Shown here: in pieces, positions 10,798-22,576 of the stretch
Position numbering within the stretch: position 1 is the stretch's first letter
How the letters are laid out: every line of letters begins with the position of its first letter
NCBI RefSeq assembly: GCF_028640845.1
Contig: NC_080539.1
Span: 164,002,236-164,066,235 of the forward strand
Direction of reading: 5' to 3'
DNA length: 64,000 nt
From: Ahaetulla prasina
Taxonomy: Eukaryota > Chordata > Lepidosauria > Squamata > Colubridae
Program-made: the position numbers and the translations under genes
The notes under the pieces: model-generated
What the model saw: only the letters and a program-made list of their open reading frames with translations
Databases searched by the model: none
Told to the model about the DNA's origin: nothing

Positions 10798-11593
10798 CTG
10801 AATACATCCCAATAAAATGCAAAGGTTTCAAAGCATGTTTTGGAAAAGCAGCGAGGATGGGGAGAATGCTGCCTTGAATGTGAAAAGAAACGTGGAAAAC
10901 TCCAACTACAGTATAAAAAAAACATTTGCACTCAGTACTTTTTATTTTATTTTATTTTTGCCAAGTTTTCCTAGGGTTTTTTTCCCTATGGAAATTGGGG
11001 AGGTGGGGAGAAAGAGGTGAAAAGAAAAGCCTCTTGGAAAGCGGAGAAATACGGCAAGAACAAACAATTTCTCCCGAGAGGGGGCAGGAGGAGGAGGAGG
11101 AGGAGAGATGGGGCATTGCAAGCTAGGGTGGGAAGAAGGAGGAGGAAGAAGAAGGGAGGCAAAAGAAACCGACCCTCGCGCTGATCAGCAAATTAGCTTT
11201 CCTTCTCCAAACCAATTTTTTTTTTAAAAAAAAACCCGTTCTACCCAGAGCAAATGGCAAAAAAGCAGCCCGTGTTGAGTCTGATTATTGTTTCATGGTG
11301 GTTGCCCTCTCTGATCTCCTTGTACATGACAAGGCACCTCTAACCCAGCGCTTTGTGTTTGTTATTGGTAATTCTCCTCTCCTTCTTCCATTGGAGTCCT
11401 CTCCTTCCTTTCCGAACGGGCGGGCGATTTACCTTCTCTGCCTCTTTTATTTTCCTGGAGGTGGAGGTGTATTCCTAAGGATGCCTTCAGTGCTGGGGAA
11501 GGAGCCGATCCATGGAGGGGAGGGGGGCGACGCTGCCGAGAAGCCGCTGCTTACAGAGAGCGAAAGAGCCAGGGAGACCTTGGCATAGGTGGG
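10798..11593. other. Unassigned GC-moderate spacer between duplicate copies
   Basis: This sequence is unlike the neighbouring introns: purine-rich runs of GGA (11084-11150), then CpG-containing sequence with CGGGCGGGCGATTTACC and GGGGGGCGACGCTGCC. A plus-strand frame at 11479-11589 starts MPSVLGKEPIHGGEGG, but I do not recognise it. It could be captured sequence from elsewhere, for example a promoter or first-exon region, or internal transposon cargo. There is no match elsewhere in the window. Confidence 0.4.
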
Positions 11594-14130
11594 CGGCTGT
11601 TTGGTCTCGTCGAAATGTCGTCAAGATACCCTCAACCTTACATGGGAAAAGACCCAAATATGCCAAGACCTACATACTTATACCCGTGAAAACTTACTAA
11701 AACAAATATATAAACATATTCTAAGCAAAATATTTTGCCCTAGCACTGTGCTGAATTCAAATGCTCATCTTTTTTGGGGCTTCTGTGTAAAAACATTTCT
11801 TCCAAATCATTTCTGAAATCCTATTCTGCATTTACCTCAATTATGAGATGAGGAAAAAAACAAAAAGTAATATATACATTTCATGTACCTTCTTTATCTG
11901 ATTCGTTTTCTTTAGTTTCCATATCTGTGCTTGGTGATTTCTTTTCGTTATTGCTGCACTGTGAAATCTCACTATCAGCCTGTTGTAGTACATGTTCTCC
12001 TTCCGGACTATAATTTGAAGCCTCTGATTTTTGGGGAGAGTGTTCATCACTTGTTACCCCTTGTTTGGGCGTACCCATATCAACAATGAGACTGACATTC
12101 AACGATTCGCATTTGTCATACTGACATGGTGGAAGAGGTGTGCTTTCAGAGGCCTCACCATTTAGATGGTCCCTCTGGGAACCCGAGTCTTCCTTAGAGC
12201 CCTCTTCTACATTGATCATAACCTTGTTATTTACTACCAAGGATTCATTGGAGCTCTCTTCTGTAGATGGAATGCTATTTTCTTTCCCGACTGTCCCATT
12301 ATCAAGTCTCTGTTCTCCATGTATATCCATGACATCACATGATGACTCATCGTTTGTTAGAGAAAGATCTCCGGTTTCCTCTCCATTCTCCTCAGTGCAG
12401 TCAATGCTTCCTTCAAGCTCCCCATTTTCCAGGAGTTTGTTATCGTCCCCTTGATTTTCATCATCTGCAAACTTGGCATCATCTTCATCTTTTTTCAAAT
12501 TATTCACTTTTCTCTTTTTAATAATGCCTTTCCCCCACTGTGAACGTCGTCTTGATTTCCTTCTCAATCGAACTGTATCATGAAGACAAATTATCATTTA
12601 ATCGACTTCATTATTAGATATTTATATATTTGTTTGATATGTAGTGCTTTTTAATCTATGAGTAATTAATATATTACTTTTTAATCTATGAGTAATATAT
12701 TAATAAAGTCAATATTGTAATATTAAAATACCACCTACCATGGTGATATTAAGGTCATCCAAGGCACCTTTGATCCTAAAAATGTTTTTTTAAAAAAACC
12801 CTCTGTACATGCATACAAAATATTGCAGCAACCTTCTGAATAGAAATATTTTATTCTGCTACCCCGAACGGAATGATCATTACTGCAGGGTGGATTAATA
12901 AAGATGGAGGCAGTTTTTATATTTAAAAAAATAGAATTGTAATAATTATGTGTTGAAACCCAATCCACGAAGTAGAAATCAAAGAATATTATTAAAAATG
13001 TAATAAGTGTAATTAAAAATGGATTAATTCCTGTCAAAGTTCAGTACCTTCAAAGCCATGGTGTCTGTTTTAAAGCAACTACAGACTTTTATAAATTCAA
13101 CAGAAAAATAATGTTTTATATGTAGCAAAACAGGATACGTTTTCAACCTCTGATATGTTACGAACGAGCATTATCCTGTCTGTATGATTCTATTTAAGAA
13201 TTCCATCTTGAGATGTGGGTGGAGAAGTAATTTGAAACTTAAAAGAGCTTTTCTTCAGAGAAAAAGAAGCCATTAACAGAGATCAAATAACCAAACCAAT
13301 TTCTAATTTATAAAGTAAGATTAAAAGATATTATAGAATTTGAGAGTTTAAATTAGAATGAATCTCCTAAAAGTATAATTGTAACTACTATCACATGGAA
13401 GTCCAATTAGGAAATTCTCTAAAACCAATGATCTTCATTCTACCTCTTCAGAATTTCAAGAAACTCCCATTCTATCATGAGATATGAGCTGAACCCAAAC
13501 CTTTCTATATGTAAATTATATATTCTTCAATAAGACGAAAGTATCTCATTAAAATCAGTACTATCAATTTAAGCAACGTAACAAAAGAGAAGATATGAAG
13601 TGCATTCTATCAGGCCAATAAGAAAGACAAAATAATTCTGTATCTTGAGAATATTAGTTGTCATCTACAAAAGAAAGAACTACATTTCTGATGTGAAAAT
13701 GGGCTAGCAATGTTAAGGAAAAAAAAGAAACAAAAGTTGGCATGTATTTCTAATATTTTGGGAGCACATTTTTAGAACTTTGTTCTTCCAAGTGGGCCAC
13801 GCTATACATGACTGAAAGTCTTATGGGCTACTGGACACTGTTTACAGAGGATATTTCTGAAATCACAATATTTTCTTTGGGCAAGGATAAATCTCAAGCC
13901 TTAAGGAAAAATAGCTATCCATGAGGTTTCACCAATTTTACATGCTCAAGTCATAATTCAACATCAGATATAACCTAAAGTCAGGCAAGTGAGCTAATTA
14001 AATAACAACATCAAAAAATGTAAATGTGCTTTTGACACCATCTACTGGCAATACTAAGCAACAATCTACAGTAGGTTCTATAACTAAATAAAATTTATAT
14101 TTACTATAGTTGTTATTTGAATATGTTTTA
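11594..14130. repeat. Direct duplication, copy B (2,537 bp)
   Basis: This is the second copy of 6675-9211. On the right it runs straight on into ordinary intron sequence (GTTCCCAAAATATAC) with no transposon, so the TA at 14129-14130 is an empty version of the site occupied at 9210-9211. On the left it is joined to the spacer instead of to the rest of the inverted-repeat element. The near-identity suggests allele-level or very recent divergence. Confidence 0.95.
11889..12572 (-). CDS. ATAD2B: ATAD2B large C-terminal exon, copy B
   Basis: This is a second copy of the 684-nt exon, with the same GTACAT donor and ATACAG acceptor intact. In gene order it comes first, directly after the exon at 15249, whose last base completes a phenylalanine codon with its first two bases. 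If both copies were spliced in series, the frame would be kept, the junction codon would be GTT (valine), and the protein would gain 228 residues of acidic low-complexity sequence. Nothing in the exon looks decayed. It may equally be an assembly duplicate. Confidence 0.85.
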
Positions 14131-15248
14131 GTTCCCAAAATATACAATGTGCATTTCGCCCAGTGCTGAGTGAAAATATCAATAATTTTTATCAAATATA
14201 AGCAAGGAAATTAGCAGTGTGTGTGTGTGTGTGTGTGTGTGTGAACTTGTGGCATGGCACAAGGAAACAACAATTAATGACTTAATAGCCAGACATCCAC
14301 CTTCCAATTAACAACTAAAAGCCACACACAGCCAGGAACCAAATACAACGTATAAAACAGTTCAGTGCACATATTCTGGAGGGAGAGAAGTTCCCTGATG
14401 ATGTGCTACAGCTTGAGCCTGAAACCTTGGAAAAATAAAGCTTTGGTCTTGGTGACCGATTCAGATTGGATCCTGTATTAACTTCCTCCCAATCACATTG
14501 CAATTTCCATATTTAAATGATAAAATAAGTAGAACTTGAATTTCTTTGTTTAAAAATAAAAACATGCAAATAACTTATACTGTGTTTCTTCCTCAAAGCC
14601 TATGCTCCCCAAGCAACCTCCATCTACTTCATACTGCTAAAATGTGGTGCCAAAATGGTGGAATTTTCTTTTTACTTTTGAACAGATTTTTTTTTTATAT
14701 AAAATTCAGACTAAAAGTCCAAAAGTTTCTTTTGGGCTTAACACTTTTAGTTTGAGCAATTCGACCCATAAGCTCTAACAATGGAAAAACCATCATCTAT
14801 TCCCCATGATGACATTCTAATGAGCCTTGGGGCTTTTACGAGGCCAATCTTTCCTCCCATCCACCGAGTTTATTTTCCTAGTTTTCTAGAACCTGAGCCA
14901 GATTTTTAAAAAAAAACTTAATTACAGACAGGAAACCAATACATGATATCAAACTTGCATGAATAGGTAAAATATAGCAATTTAGTTTCCTATAGTATCA
15001 AAAGGAACTTAGATGTCTAAAGCTAACATTGTTCAAAAGCCTTTCCGTTCGCTTCCACTTACATGAGAATAATATATCCAGTTAAGGTTTTAAAAGGCTA
15101 ATTAAACTGCTTTTATTGCCAAAACAATCTAAGAAGAGGTAGAGACAGAAATGATGGTGAAAAAGGAGGAGGAAGAAAGAACAGAGAGTCTTTCACATGA
15201 TATGCTCAGACAGTCTTCTGGTCACACAAAATAATCTGAAATACTCAC
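14131..15248 (-). other. Intron between ATAD2B exons, with (TG)n tract
   Basis: A (TG)n microsatellite occupies 14216-14243. The hammerhead-like repeat at about 14340-14480 is listed separately. The rest is AT-rich with no recognised feature. Confidence 0.6.
14340..14480 (+). repeat. Repeat fragment with hammerhead-like core
   Basis: From 14395 the plus strand reads CTGATGA, a potential stem (GTGCT with AGCCT), then GAAACC. This is the same order as in the elements at 6393, 51262 and 56615. Downstream is AAATAAAGCTTTGGTCTTGG, typical of a short retroelement end. Family and activity are unknown; the stem is weak, so any ribozyme would be decayed. Confidence 0.35.
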
Positions 15249-15386
15249 ATGCACATTTGTTTGCAGAATTGTGCCAAACTGTCATTGTATTTTTTTGCCG
15301 GTTCAGGAACGCCTCTTCAGCTCTGTTTTCTGTTTTCTGCACAGTGGAACCATGAGCATTTGTTTGTTCTGCTACAACTGATAAGC
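15249..15386 (-). CDS. ATAD2B: ATAD2B exon after the bromodomain
   Basis: This exon is 138 nt. It begins after a GTGCACAG acceptor by completing a glycine codon, then reads LSVVAEQTNAHGSTVQK, TENRAEEAFLNRQ and KNTMTVWHNSANKCA. It ends with one base of the next codon at a GTGAGT donor. The WHNSANKC segment is well conserved in ATAD2B. It is a linker from the bromodomain to the basic and acidic C-terminal exon. Confidence 0.93.
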
Positions 15387-18300
15387 CTGTGCACAGAAGG
15401 TAAACACAGAAGGTAAACACATTTCAATAATCCGAGCAGCATTAACCAGCCAAGTTTTGGAAATCTGCTGGAATACTATATTAAAAACCACACAACAGTT
15501 AACTGTGTTTACCTTAACAAAGATTTACACAAAATATTTATATCAAGAAACTTTACTTTTCTCCAACAAACGCAAGTATCAGACATATAGCTTCAAACCT
15601 ATCTAAAAACCGTTTTAAGGAACACTCATTTGGCTTATACACAAAGTTTAATATCCAAAGGGTGGGTGGGTGATTGGTTGGTTGGTTGGCTGGCATGCAA
15701 AAACATGGCAGCAAAACAGAGTATACTGCATTAATTGTCTTATAGCCACCTAGCAGGCTCCATTCTATCAGGTATCCCCAAACTAGTTGACAAAAACCAT
15801 TTTTAAGGGCCTTCTGGAGGCGATAAGGCTTGGAATCAACTGCCCTTCAATGGGAATGATGTTCCACAGGGTAGAGACAACAATAGAAAAGCTATGCTCC
15901 TGCGTCCTGCCCAACAACATTCCATGGCCAATGGGACGAACAATATACCTCTCTTCATCCTATAATTGTGCTGTAATCCGCTCTACAATGCCAAGGATAA
16001 AATATTAACCACATATTGGACCCGACAATTAAACTGAGAATTGGATAGTTTGTATAAATTAATCCAATCATTTCAGAGTAAATGTTTGGTTCTATGAAAG
16101 GTGTTAATACTGGCTTACAGAGAAAAGTGGACAGAACTATGCTATTTGTTAAGGCACCATCAACGTTCAAATACTATTGCACTTTGACAATAAATTGTGC
16201 TCAAGTTGTTTAGCTTCTACAGGAAGTGAACTAATTATGCTTTAATCCATGGAAATCAATAGGACAAGTAAATCATGACTAATTTAAATTCCCCTGATTT
16301 CAATAGACCTTAATTTAATGTACATTCAATTCAATGTTTTTTTTCTTATACTATATATACTGTCATTTAATATTTTAGCAAAAGATGTACACAAGTGCTT
16401 TTGTGTGGATTATTTGTCAATAAAACACCATTACAGCTCCAGTAAAAGACAGTATAGATTTATTTTAATTATGACTCCTGTAGCATCAATGGCTTGCAGA
16501 GTCTTTATAGCTCTTTTCTCACCATCAACCCCATCTCAGGAGGACTGCTACTACAATTAGGGATTGTCAATCAAGAGTGATGAGAAACATGCTCAGGTTA
16601 CTGATAAGAAATTATGGCTGAGCAAAAATCTGAAACCATCCACTCAGGACAGGAAGAGGAAGATTTCTAGAAGACGACTTCCTGTAATTGCCATAGCAAG
16701 CTGATAATTGGACAACATTTATGAGAAGAATTGCAATGGGAGGCTGGATCTAAGCTGGCAAAATATTTGTGGGGGAAGGAGAGATGTCCCTCCAGACAGC
16801 AGGTCCTTGTGAACAGACCATAGGAACTGCCATTTTGCAGTTGGCTTATAAAAGTCAGGGCCGAGAATTCGGATTCCATCAAACTCACACTTGTAATGCA
16901 TTCTTTTATTGGATGTTAAACTTGACTAAGCCTTATTCCTTAATCATTTTTTGGATTTTTTAAAATTGTACTGGAAAAAGTAAGACACTTCAGATCAGCA
17001 AGGTTTTACTATATTCATTGGGTAAATGTCCTTCTCCTTAGAGGAAAATGATGTAAGTTTGATTTTAAAAATTTTGTATATATAGATTTTAGAAAGCTAA
17101 TAGAGGATTAAGGGTTCCAAATGGATTTGGAATTATAGCTCTGAATTAATTAAAAGAAATTTTCCCATGGGAAATGACAATTGTTTTGGATCGCTCTATG
17201 AAAAGGGTATCTTGATATTTGGACCCTAGAGGGAGCTAGAGAATCAAGAAAAGAATGGAGCATAAGTTTTTGAATATTGGCCTGCCAAACGTTTTGATAA
17301 AACAGAGCATATTGTAATGAAGTGATAGAACAAGTTGTAATGGGTAATTTTGAAATTATTTTGGAGAAGGTCTTAAATATGATAAGCAATGAGAAGGCTA
17401 TGAAGAGAAGTATGGAAGTACAAATGGAATTGATTAGTTATTTCATAAAGGAGATGTTTACAAATGCATACTATTTGTAATTAATAATTAAATATGACAA
17501 ACTATTAATAGGCTGCTATGATAACACATTTGATAGGATTCAGTATCTACAAGCAGAAGAGTAACAGAAGTATATTCTTTTGTCCCATGCTTCTTGCAGT
17601 GATTCCATGTGGCACCAGGGGTCTATGATGAAGAGAACAGACCATACAGCTCGGTGAACTGAGAGTAAAAGATTGTGCGGTTAAAAAAAAATAAGGAGCA
17701 AGTGTAAGTAATTTTGTAAGTGATTCCTTCATAGAACATCTTCCATGCAATTATCCTTTACAGTATACTCTCTTTTCACTTTGAATGTTTGACTTTTCCT
17801 TGGAGAGGTGTCTGAGGACAAAGGGGGAAAGATGTAGCAAAAATATATTCCACCCACCATATTCTGCTGAAGGATCTTGGATATTACCTCATGGTATGTT
17901 AAATGGCCTAAGGTTAAAATGTTGCTCAGTTGATACAACAAACATGGCTTATGTTCAATAATGAATGAGACCGACCTTACCACTCTCCTCTTCTCTATAA
18001 CCCCTCAATGGCCATTGCTAGTTCATTTTAAAATTCTTTGAGCCTCTTCCTGAAGCCTAGCTTGTGTAACAATTATGCCGTTTGCCTGTAGTTGCTACCT
18101 GCTGTGAACCAAAGGATCAAAACTAAAACAAGCTTTGGATTATTCTGTGTTTGTCTCTCTGATTAGTGAAGGCAGCAAGGGCAGAGAACACACTATGCTT
18201 CAAAAAGGAATAGTTATTGGAAAGGTTGGTGGAGTGGAGGGCAGTAGCCAGCTGCCCTGATCAGAGAAATACATTCATAGCTATCAATGCTTGGGACTGC

Positions 18301-19103
18301 AGAAAAGGCTAGAGGTTAACACAATCTATTCAAATACATTATCAGTTAAACAGATATAATTATAATTGGTCTTGCAAAAGCCACTTAGGAAGAAGTTAAA
18401 AATCTGTTCTTCAACTGGATCAATAGTTAAAAGTATTTTAACTACGCTCTACTGAAATGCTTGAGTTGGGTAGAGTGCAGCAGCAGTCTGCAGATTTCTT
18501 ATTCCAAAGAGATACATCTCATTTTTGTGTTTTCTAAATAGCATTTCCTGAGACAAATTGATTTTTTCCCTGCATGTTGGGAGTTATTTGAATTTAAATA
18601 TTCAACTAACAAGTTGATTCATGTATTCTAAAACCATTATTTAAGGTAGCACCTGAAATAAGCATGATTATTAATTTGCTTATTCTTTCAGCAGCAACTT
18701 GAACAAACCTCAACTTTTATTACAAATAATTAGTTCTACAAATATTCTGTCTGATGACTTCAGCTCACTAGAATCCATGTATCCTTTTTTCAAAGGAAGG
18801 AACTGGAGAGAAGGATGAAGAAAACACATTGTTGTGCATATAAACTTTTCTTATAATGGGTGTCCAATGAATATTTCACTAACAACTGAGAATCGAGGAC
18901 TATACAAACAGTATTAAATTTACAAACTGGATTTAAAGGGCCCACTCTCCAAATCAAAATAATGTAAATTAAAAAACAATGCAGTTCAAAAATTCTTTCT
19001 TCTGACAATAGGCCCATTAGAGACAGTGTATCAAGAATTCAATGACATTTATATATTTTCACTGCCATAGCAGTAATATAGAATAAAAACAGGATTATAA
19101 TAC
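15387..19103 (-). other. Intron with scattered repeat remnants
   Basis: This intron contains a (GGTT)n-like tract at 15660-15692 and the CR1-like fragment at 15770-16190. A region at about 16960-17480 has runs resembling decayed L1 sequence, but I cannot assign it. I see no coding exon. Confidence 0.5.
15770..16190 (+). repeat. CR1/L2-like LINE 3' fragment
   Basis: The phrases GGGCCTTCTGGAGG, GTTCCACAGGGTAGAGAC and TCCTGCGTCCTGCCCAACAA resemble 3' parts of CR1-like LINEs of reptiles. There is no intact frame. The call rests on recall of the motif style. Confidence 0.4.
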
Positions 19104-19226
19104 CTCGTTTTTTCCTTGCTTCCTTAATTTCTTCACACATTTTGTTGAATTCTGGGTCCAGCTCAGCAGCAATGATAGCATGTGCCGTATCCTTCAGAGT
19201 ACAGGCTCTGTGTCTAATAATTTTAT
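19104..19226 (-). CDS. ATAD2B: ATAD2B exon, bromodomain C-terminal part
   Basis: This exon is 123 nt. It completes an aspartate codon, then reads KIIRHRACTLKDTAHAI, IAAELDPEFNKMCEEI and KEARKKR. It corresponds to the last bromodomain helix, which carries the RHRACTLKDTAHA segment typical of ATAD2 proteins. The acceptor is TTTATAG and the donor is GTATTA. Phases join the exons at 20636 and 15249. Confidence 0.94.
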
Positions 19227-20635
19227 CTATAAAATGAGTATAATGTAACTTTATAGTATCATAACACACCACAACTACAAAAACATTTTTTGTTGATTTT
19301 TATATTTTTAATAATTTTTGCCTTAGAAGGTATATAGGTATATAGAAGTACTGGTATATAGAAAAAAATGATACATGTACATCAAACTGCAATTAACAGA
19401 GATTAAAGAAATCATATTTCCAGCATGACTCAAGTAGCAAATATAATGTAAATAGAAAGACAACTTAATTCCCTCCCCCATAACAGAAGAAAACAGAAAA
19501 TTAGTGAAAATTTGGTTTTGCAGCCAAATTAGAAAATTTGCAAAATTTGCAAAACCAAAACTGAAAATAAGGGATGCCTCTGAAGAATAGCCTAACAATC
19601 AGTTGTTGGCCTGGTGAATTTAACCTTGTTACTACTCGTCTGTCATTCCATGTCTTCTCTTACCCTCATGTCTATTCTAGTCTTCTCCCATCTTTTTTCT
19701 CCTTTTTCCCCTTCCCACAGCACCTAACCCCCGCACCTCCACTCACCCCATTGCTAGCCTTTCTTTCTTCTATTTGTCTATTTCTTCTGAAAGGATATTG
19801 GGAGTGTATTTGCTGGTAATGTGGTTCTATGTGGAAAAAAAAGACCAAATGCCATATCCAGATAGAAAACAATCAATTTTTAAAAATAGGTAACTTATTT
19901 TACAGGCAATTAACTTTAAGCGGTACTTATTTATGCAATTAATTTTTTCTATTCCCTTAAAGCTATTAAAACCTCAGAATTCTTCCCAACAGGCAGGAAA
20001 TGTTATACATTCTCAAAAAGATTTGGACAAAAGAACTGGTAACACAGAGATCACTACAGTATTTGTCTCTGGTGATATTGGCCATTTATGTGCCCATGAA
20101 TTTTTTGAAGGGCTTTTCACAATATATAAATCTAATTATAACAGACTGACAGGAAACAACTGGAGAAAATAACGAAATACCTGCAAATAAAAGTAAAAAA
20201 ACTGTGGCAAAAGAAACAGAGATAATTAAATTCTAATAGGTGCCTTGGATATTATCCCAAAATGTTTGAAGCATACTTGAACACCATCCACATTGAGAAA
20301 ATCACCATCAGTCAATTGCAAAAAGTAGCCTTATTTAGAGCAGCTTCCATCCTTTAGCACCATCAAACACAACATCTGCCTACCCCATGTCCTGGAAGGA
20401 CTCAATGGGTGGATAAAAATGCCAAACACAATCCAAATTCATGACTGACCATGCAATCAAGCATAAATAATAACAAACTTTAGTAAATAATCCTAGAATA
20501 CACACTTCTGGCAAAGCTAACTTTCAAACAATTTATATTAATAGGAAGCCATTTACACAGATATTTAAACTGCAATTGCTTTACAGTTAAATATTCTTTC
20601 ATATTTAAGCAAAAGATGAAATAATATTTTCTTAC
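19227..20635 (-). other. Intron within the bromodomain coding region
   Basis: Apart from the LINE fragment at about 20225-20430, this intron is AT-rich with a pyrimidine-rich patch near 19660-19770 and no other recognised feature. Confidence 0.5.
20225..20430 (+). repeat. R4/Dong-like LINE C-terminal fragment
   Basis: A plus-strand frame reads ILIGALDIIPKCLK, and another nearby reading gives a KITISQLQKVAL-like phrase. The pattern VIGALG.IP...KI.ISQLQK.ALLGTA is what I recall from the C-terminal part of R4-type LINEs of lizards. The frame is disrupted and only about 200 bp remain. Confidence 0.45.
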
Positions 20636-20795
20636 CTCCAGGATCTTTATCAGGATTATATTCCAAAGCATTGCTGCAGATAAGATCTATATCTATTAGA
20701 AAATCCTTTGCACTTAAATAGTTGTGTTTATCAATTCTACTTATTATGGTAGAAAGATCCATTGGTTCTTTGATCACTTCAAGATAATCTGAAAC
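20636..20795 (-). CDS. ATAD2B: ATAD2B exon, bromodomain acetyl-lysine pocket
   Basis: This exon is 160 nt, phase 0 at the start, with one base carried to the next exon. It encodes VSDYLEVIKEPMDLSTII, SRIDKHNYLSAKDFLIDI and DLICSNALEYNPDKDPG. It holds the PMDL motif and the asparagine of NALEYNPD, the residue that contacts acetyl-lysine in bromodomains. The acceptor is TTATAG and the donor is GTAAGA. ATAD2-type bromodomains bind acetylated histone H4 tails; the same role is expected here by family. Confidence 0.96.
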
Positions 20796-21454
20796 CTATA
20801 ATAAACATGTAAGAGTGACACAGATTTATTATAACTCTTATATTCAACAGCTTATTTACATTTTCAGAATGTTTAATTCAAAACATATGAACCATCAAGG
20901 CTACAACTAGCATTGATATAATCAATATATTATACTGCTGTGTTCACTATAAAATTCATTTACTCTGGCACAATTTAAGTATTTGCTTGTACCAAAGTCA
21001 TCTTGTTTTGTATAAAACAAGTATTTTTTTAAAAAATCATTTTTTAAGTATAGCATATGAATAAAAGACTTCAAACAAATATTAAAGAAGCCCAATCACA
21101 TATATTTCTATGGTATTTAGAAGACCTAGCAAATAAGTTTTACATTACCAGTTGAAAACAGAATCATGAGAGTTAAAGAGTCTACAATAGACATTATATA
21201 TTATGGGGCAAAGCTATGATATAAAATCAAGGGAAAAGTGAAAATTCACCCATATTACTTCTGACAGATCCACATTACTATATACTCTGATTTGGGGGCA
21301 GGAGAATTAGGTCGACATTTGTGGATCTCTGCACAAACAGCAGATATTGTTGCTCAGTATAAACATTCTTAAAATACAACGCCTGCTTAGAGGTAAGGTG
21401 TCCAAAGTATTAATCCAATACATAACTTAAATAACTCTAAAATATTAGTGAAGA

Positions 21455-21481
21455 AAAGGAAAGGAAAGGAAAGGAAAGGAG
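21455..21481 (+). repeat. (GGAAA)n microsatellite
   Basis: Five tandem AAAGG units lie in an otherwise AT-rich intron. Confidence 0.9.
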
Positions 21482-22576
21482 ATAATTTATCTTATTTTAA
21501 AAGCTGTAAAATCAATTATTACAGGGCTATGCAATTCTATATTTGAGGCTGTGTAGGAATAACAAAAAGAAATATTCGTAATTAAAAATTATAATGTGGA
21601 GAAGTATTAAAACGATGTAGAATCTAATGCACACAACATGCAAAAAACTCAAGCAAAATACCAACCTATAGCACAAACAAAACAAGAAATCTGATTTGGG
21701 AAAATGCCTTCTTAATCTAATCCATTTATTCCATCCTCTCAAAAGAAAATTATATACTAACAAATCGGGGCCAAATCTTATTCACTGTTTTGAAAAGGAG
21801 AATAAAAATTGAATGTCTTGTGTAATGGAAGACAAATTTGCAATAGTTAATCTTAAAATGTCAGTAACATGCCAGGAATGGATTTTAATGTAAAGTTTAT
21901 TATGTTGAACTCTTTAAATGTTTTTCTCTTGGTTATATAATATTCAAAAGAAAAAGATTTCTAAACTGGGTCAGGCTCAACATACACAGCAGTATATAAC
22001 GGAACACTTTAAATGATTCGTTCCCGTTATGATTTATGACCATTTCACATCTGTTATCAACCCCTTTACGATTACTAATCAAAATAATGTGACCCTTTAA
22101 ACACACACCATTCTTTAAAATGCTAACATTTCTTTTTATGACATCAGGCTGAGATTTTGAAGCCATTCAAGCAAGAAGGCTCAGTGCTTAAAAATACCTC
22201 TGACGGTCAGTGCCTTTCAAGAACTCTCAAGAACCAGATGATTTCAAACCCAAGACACTCTAGAATGAATCATTCTAACCTCACCCACCAAACTAAAAGA
22301 CATGCATTTTTAAGTAGAGTGCTGGAAAATATAGTAATGGAATTCTGGATTTTTTTTAAAAAAAAGAACTCTAACAAACTCTACCACCCATTCCTTTTCA
22401 GCCTGAAAGTCTGTTTCTAAGTGTAAACTTTTGTTTTTACAATACTGCTTCTTGCTCATCCTGATTTCAGAACTGATATTCTCCCAATTGCAATTATAGC
22501 TATAAATTCAAATAAATTAATAAATATACATACCTCTGTTAAAATGCCAGGGTTCTGAGATGTAAAAAAAATATCA

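Noticed and set aside
9079..10931. Many long overlapping frames on both strands in the GC-rich block
   Set aside because: They follow from high GC content and palindromic symmetry: the same peptide phrases (VKCRLGEP, SRHFTAASP) appear on both strands and in several frames. No splice or start context supports a gene.
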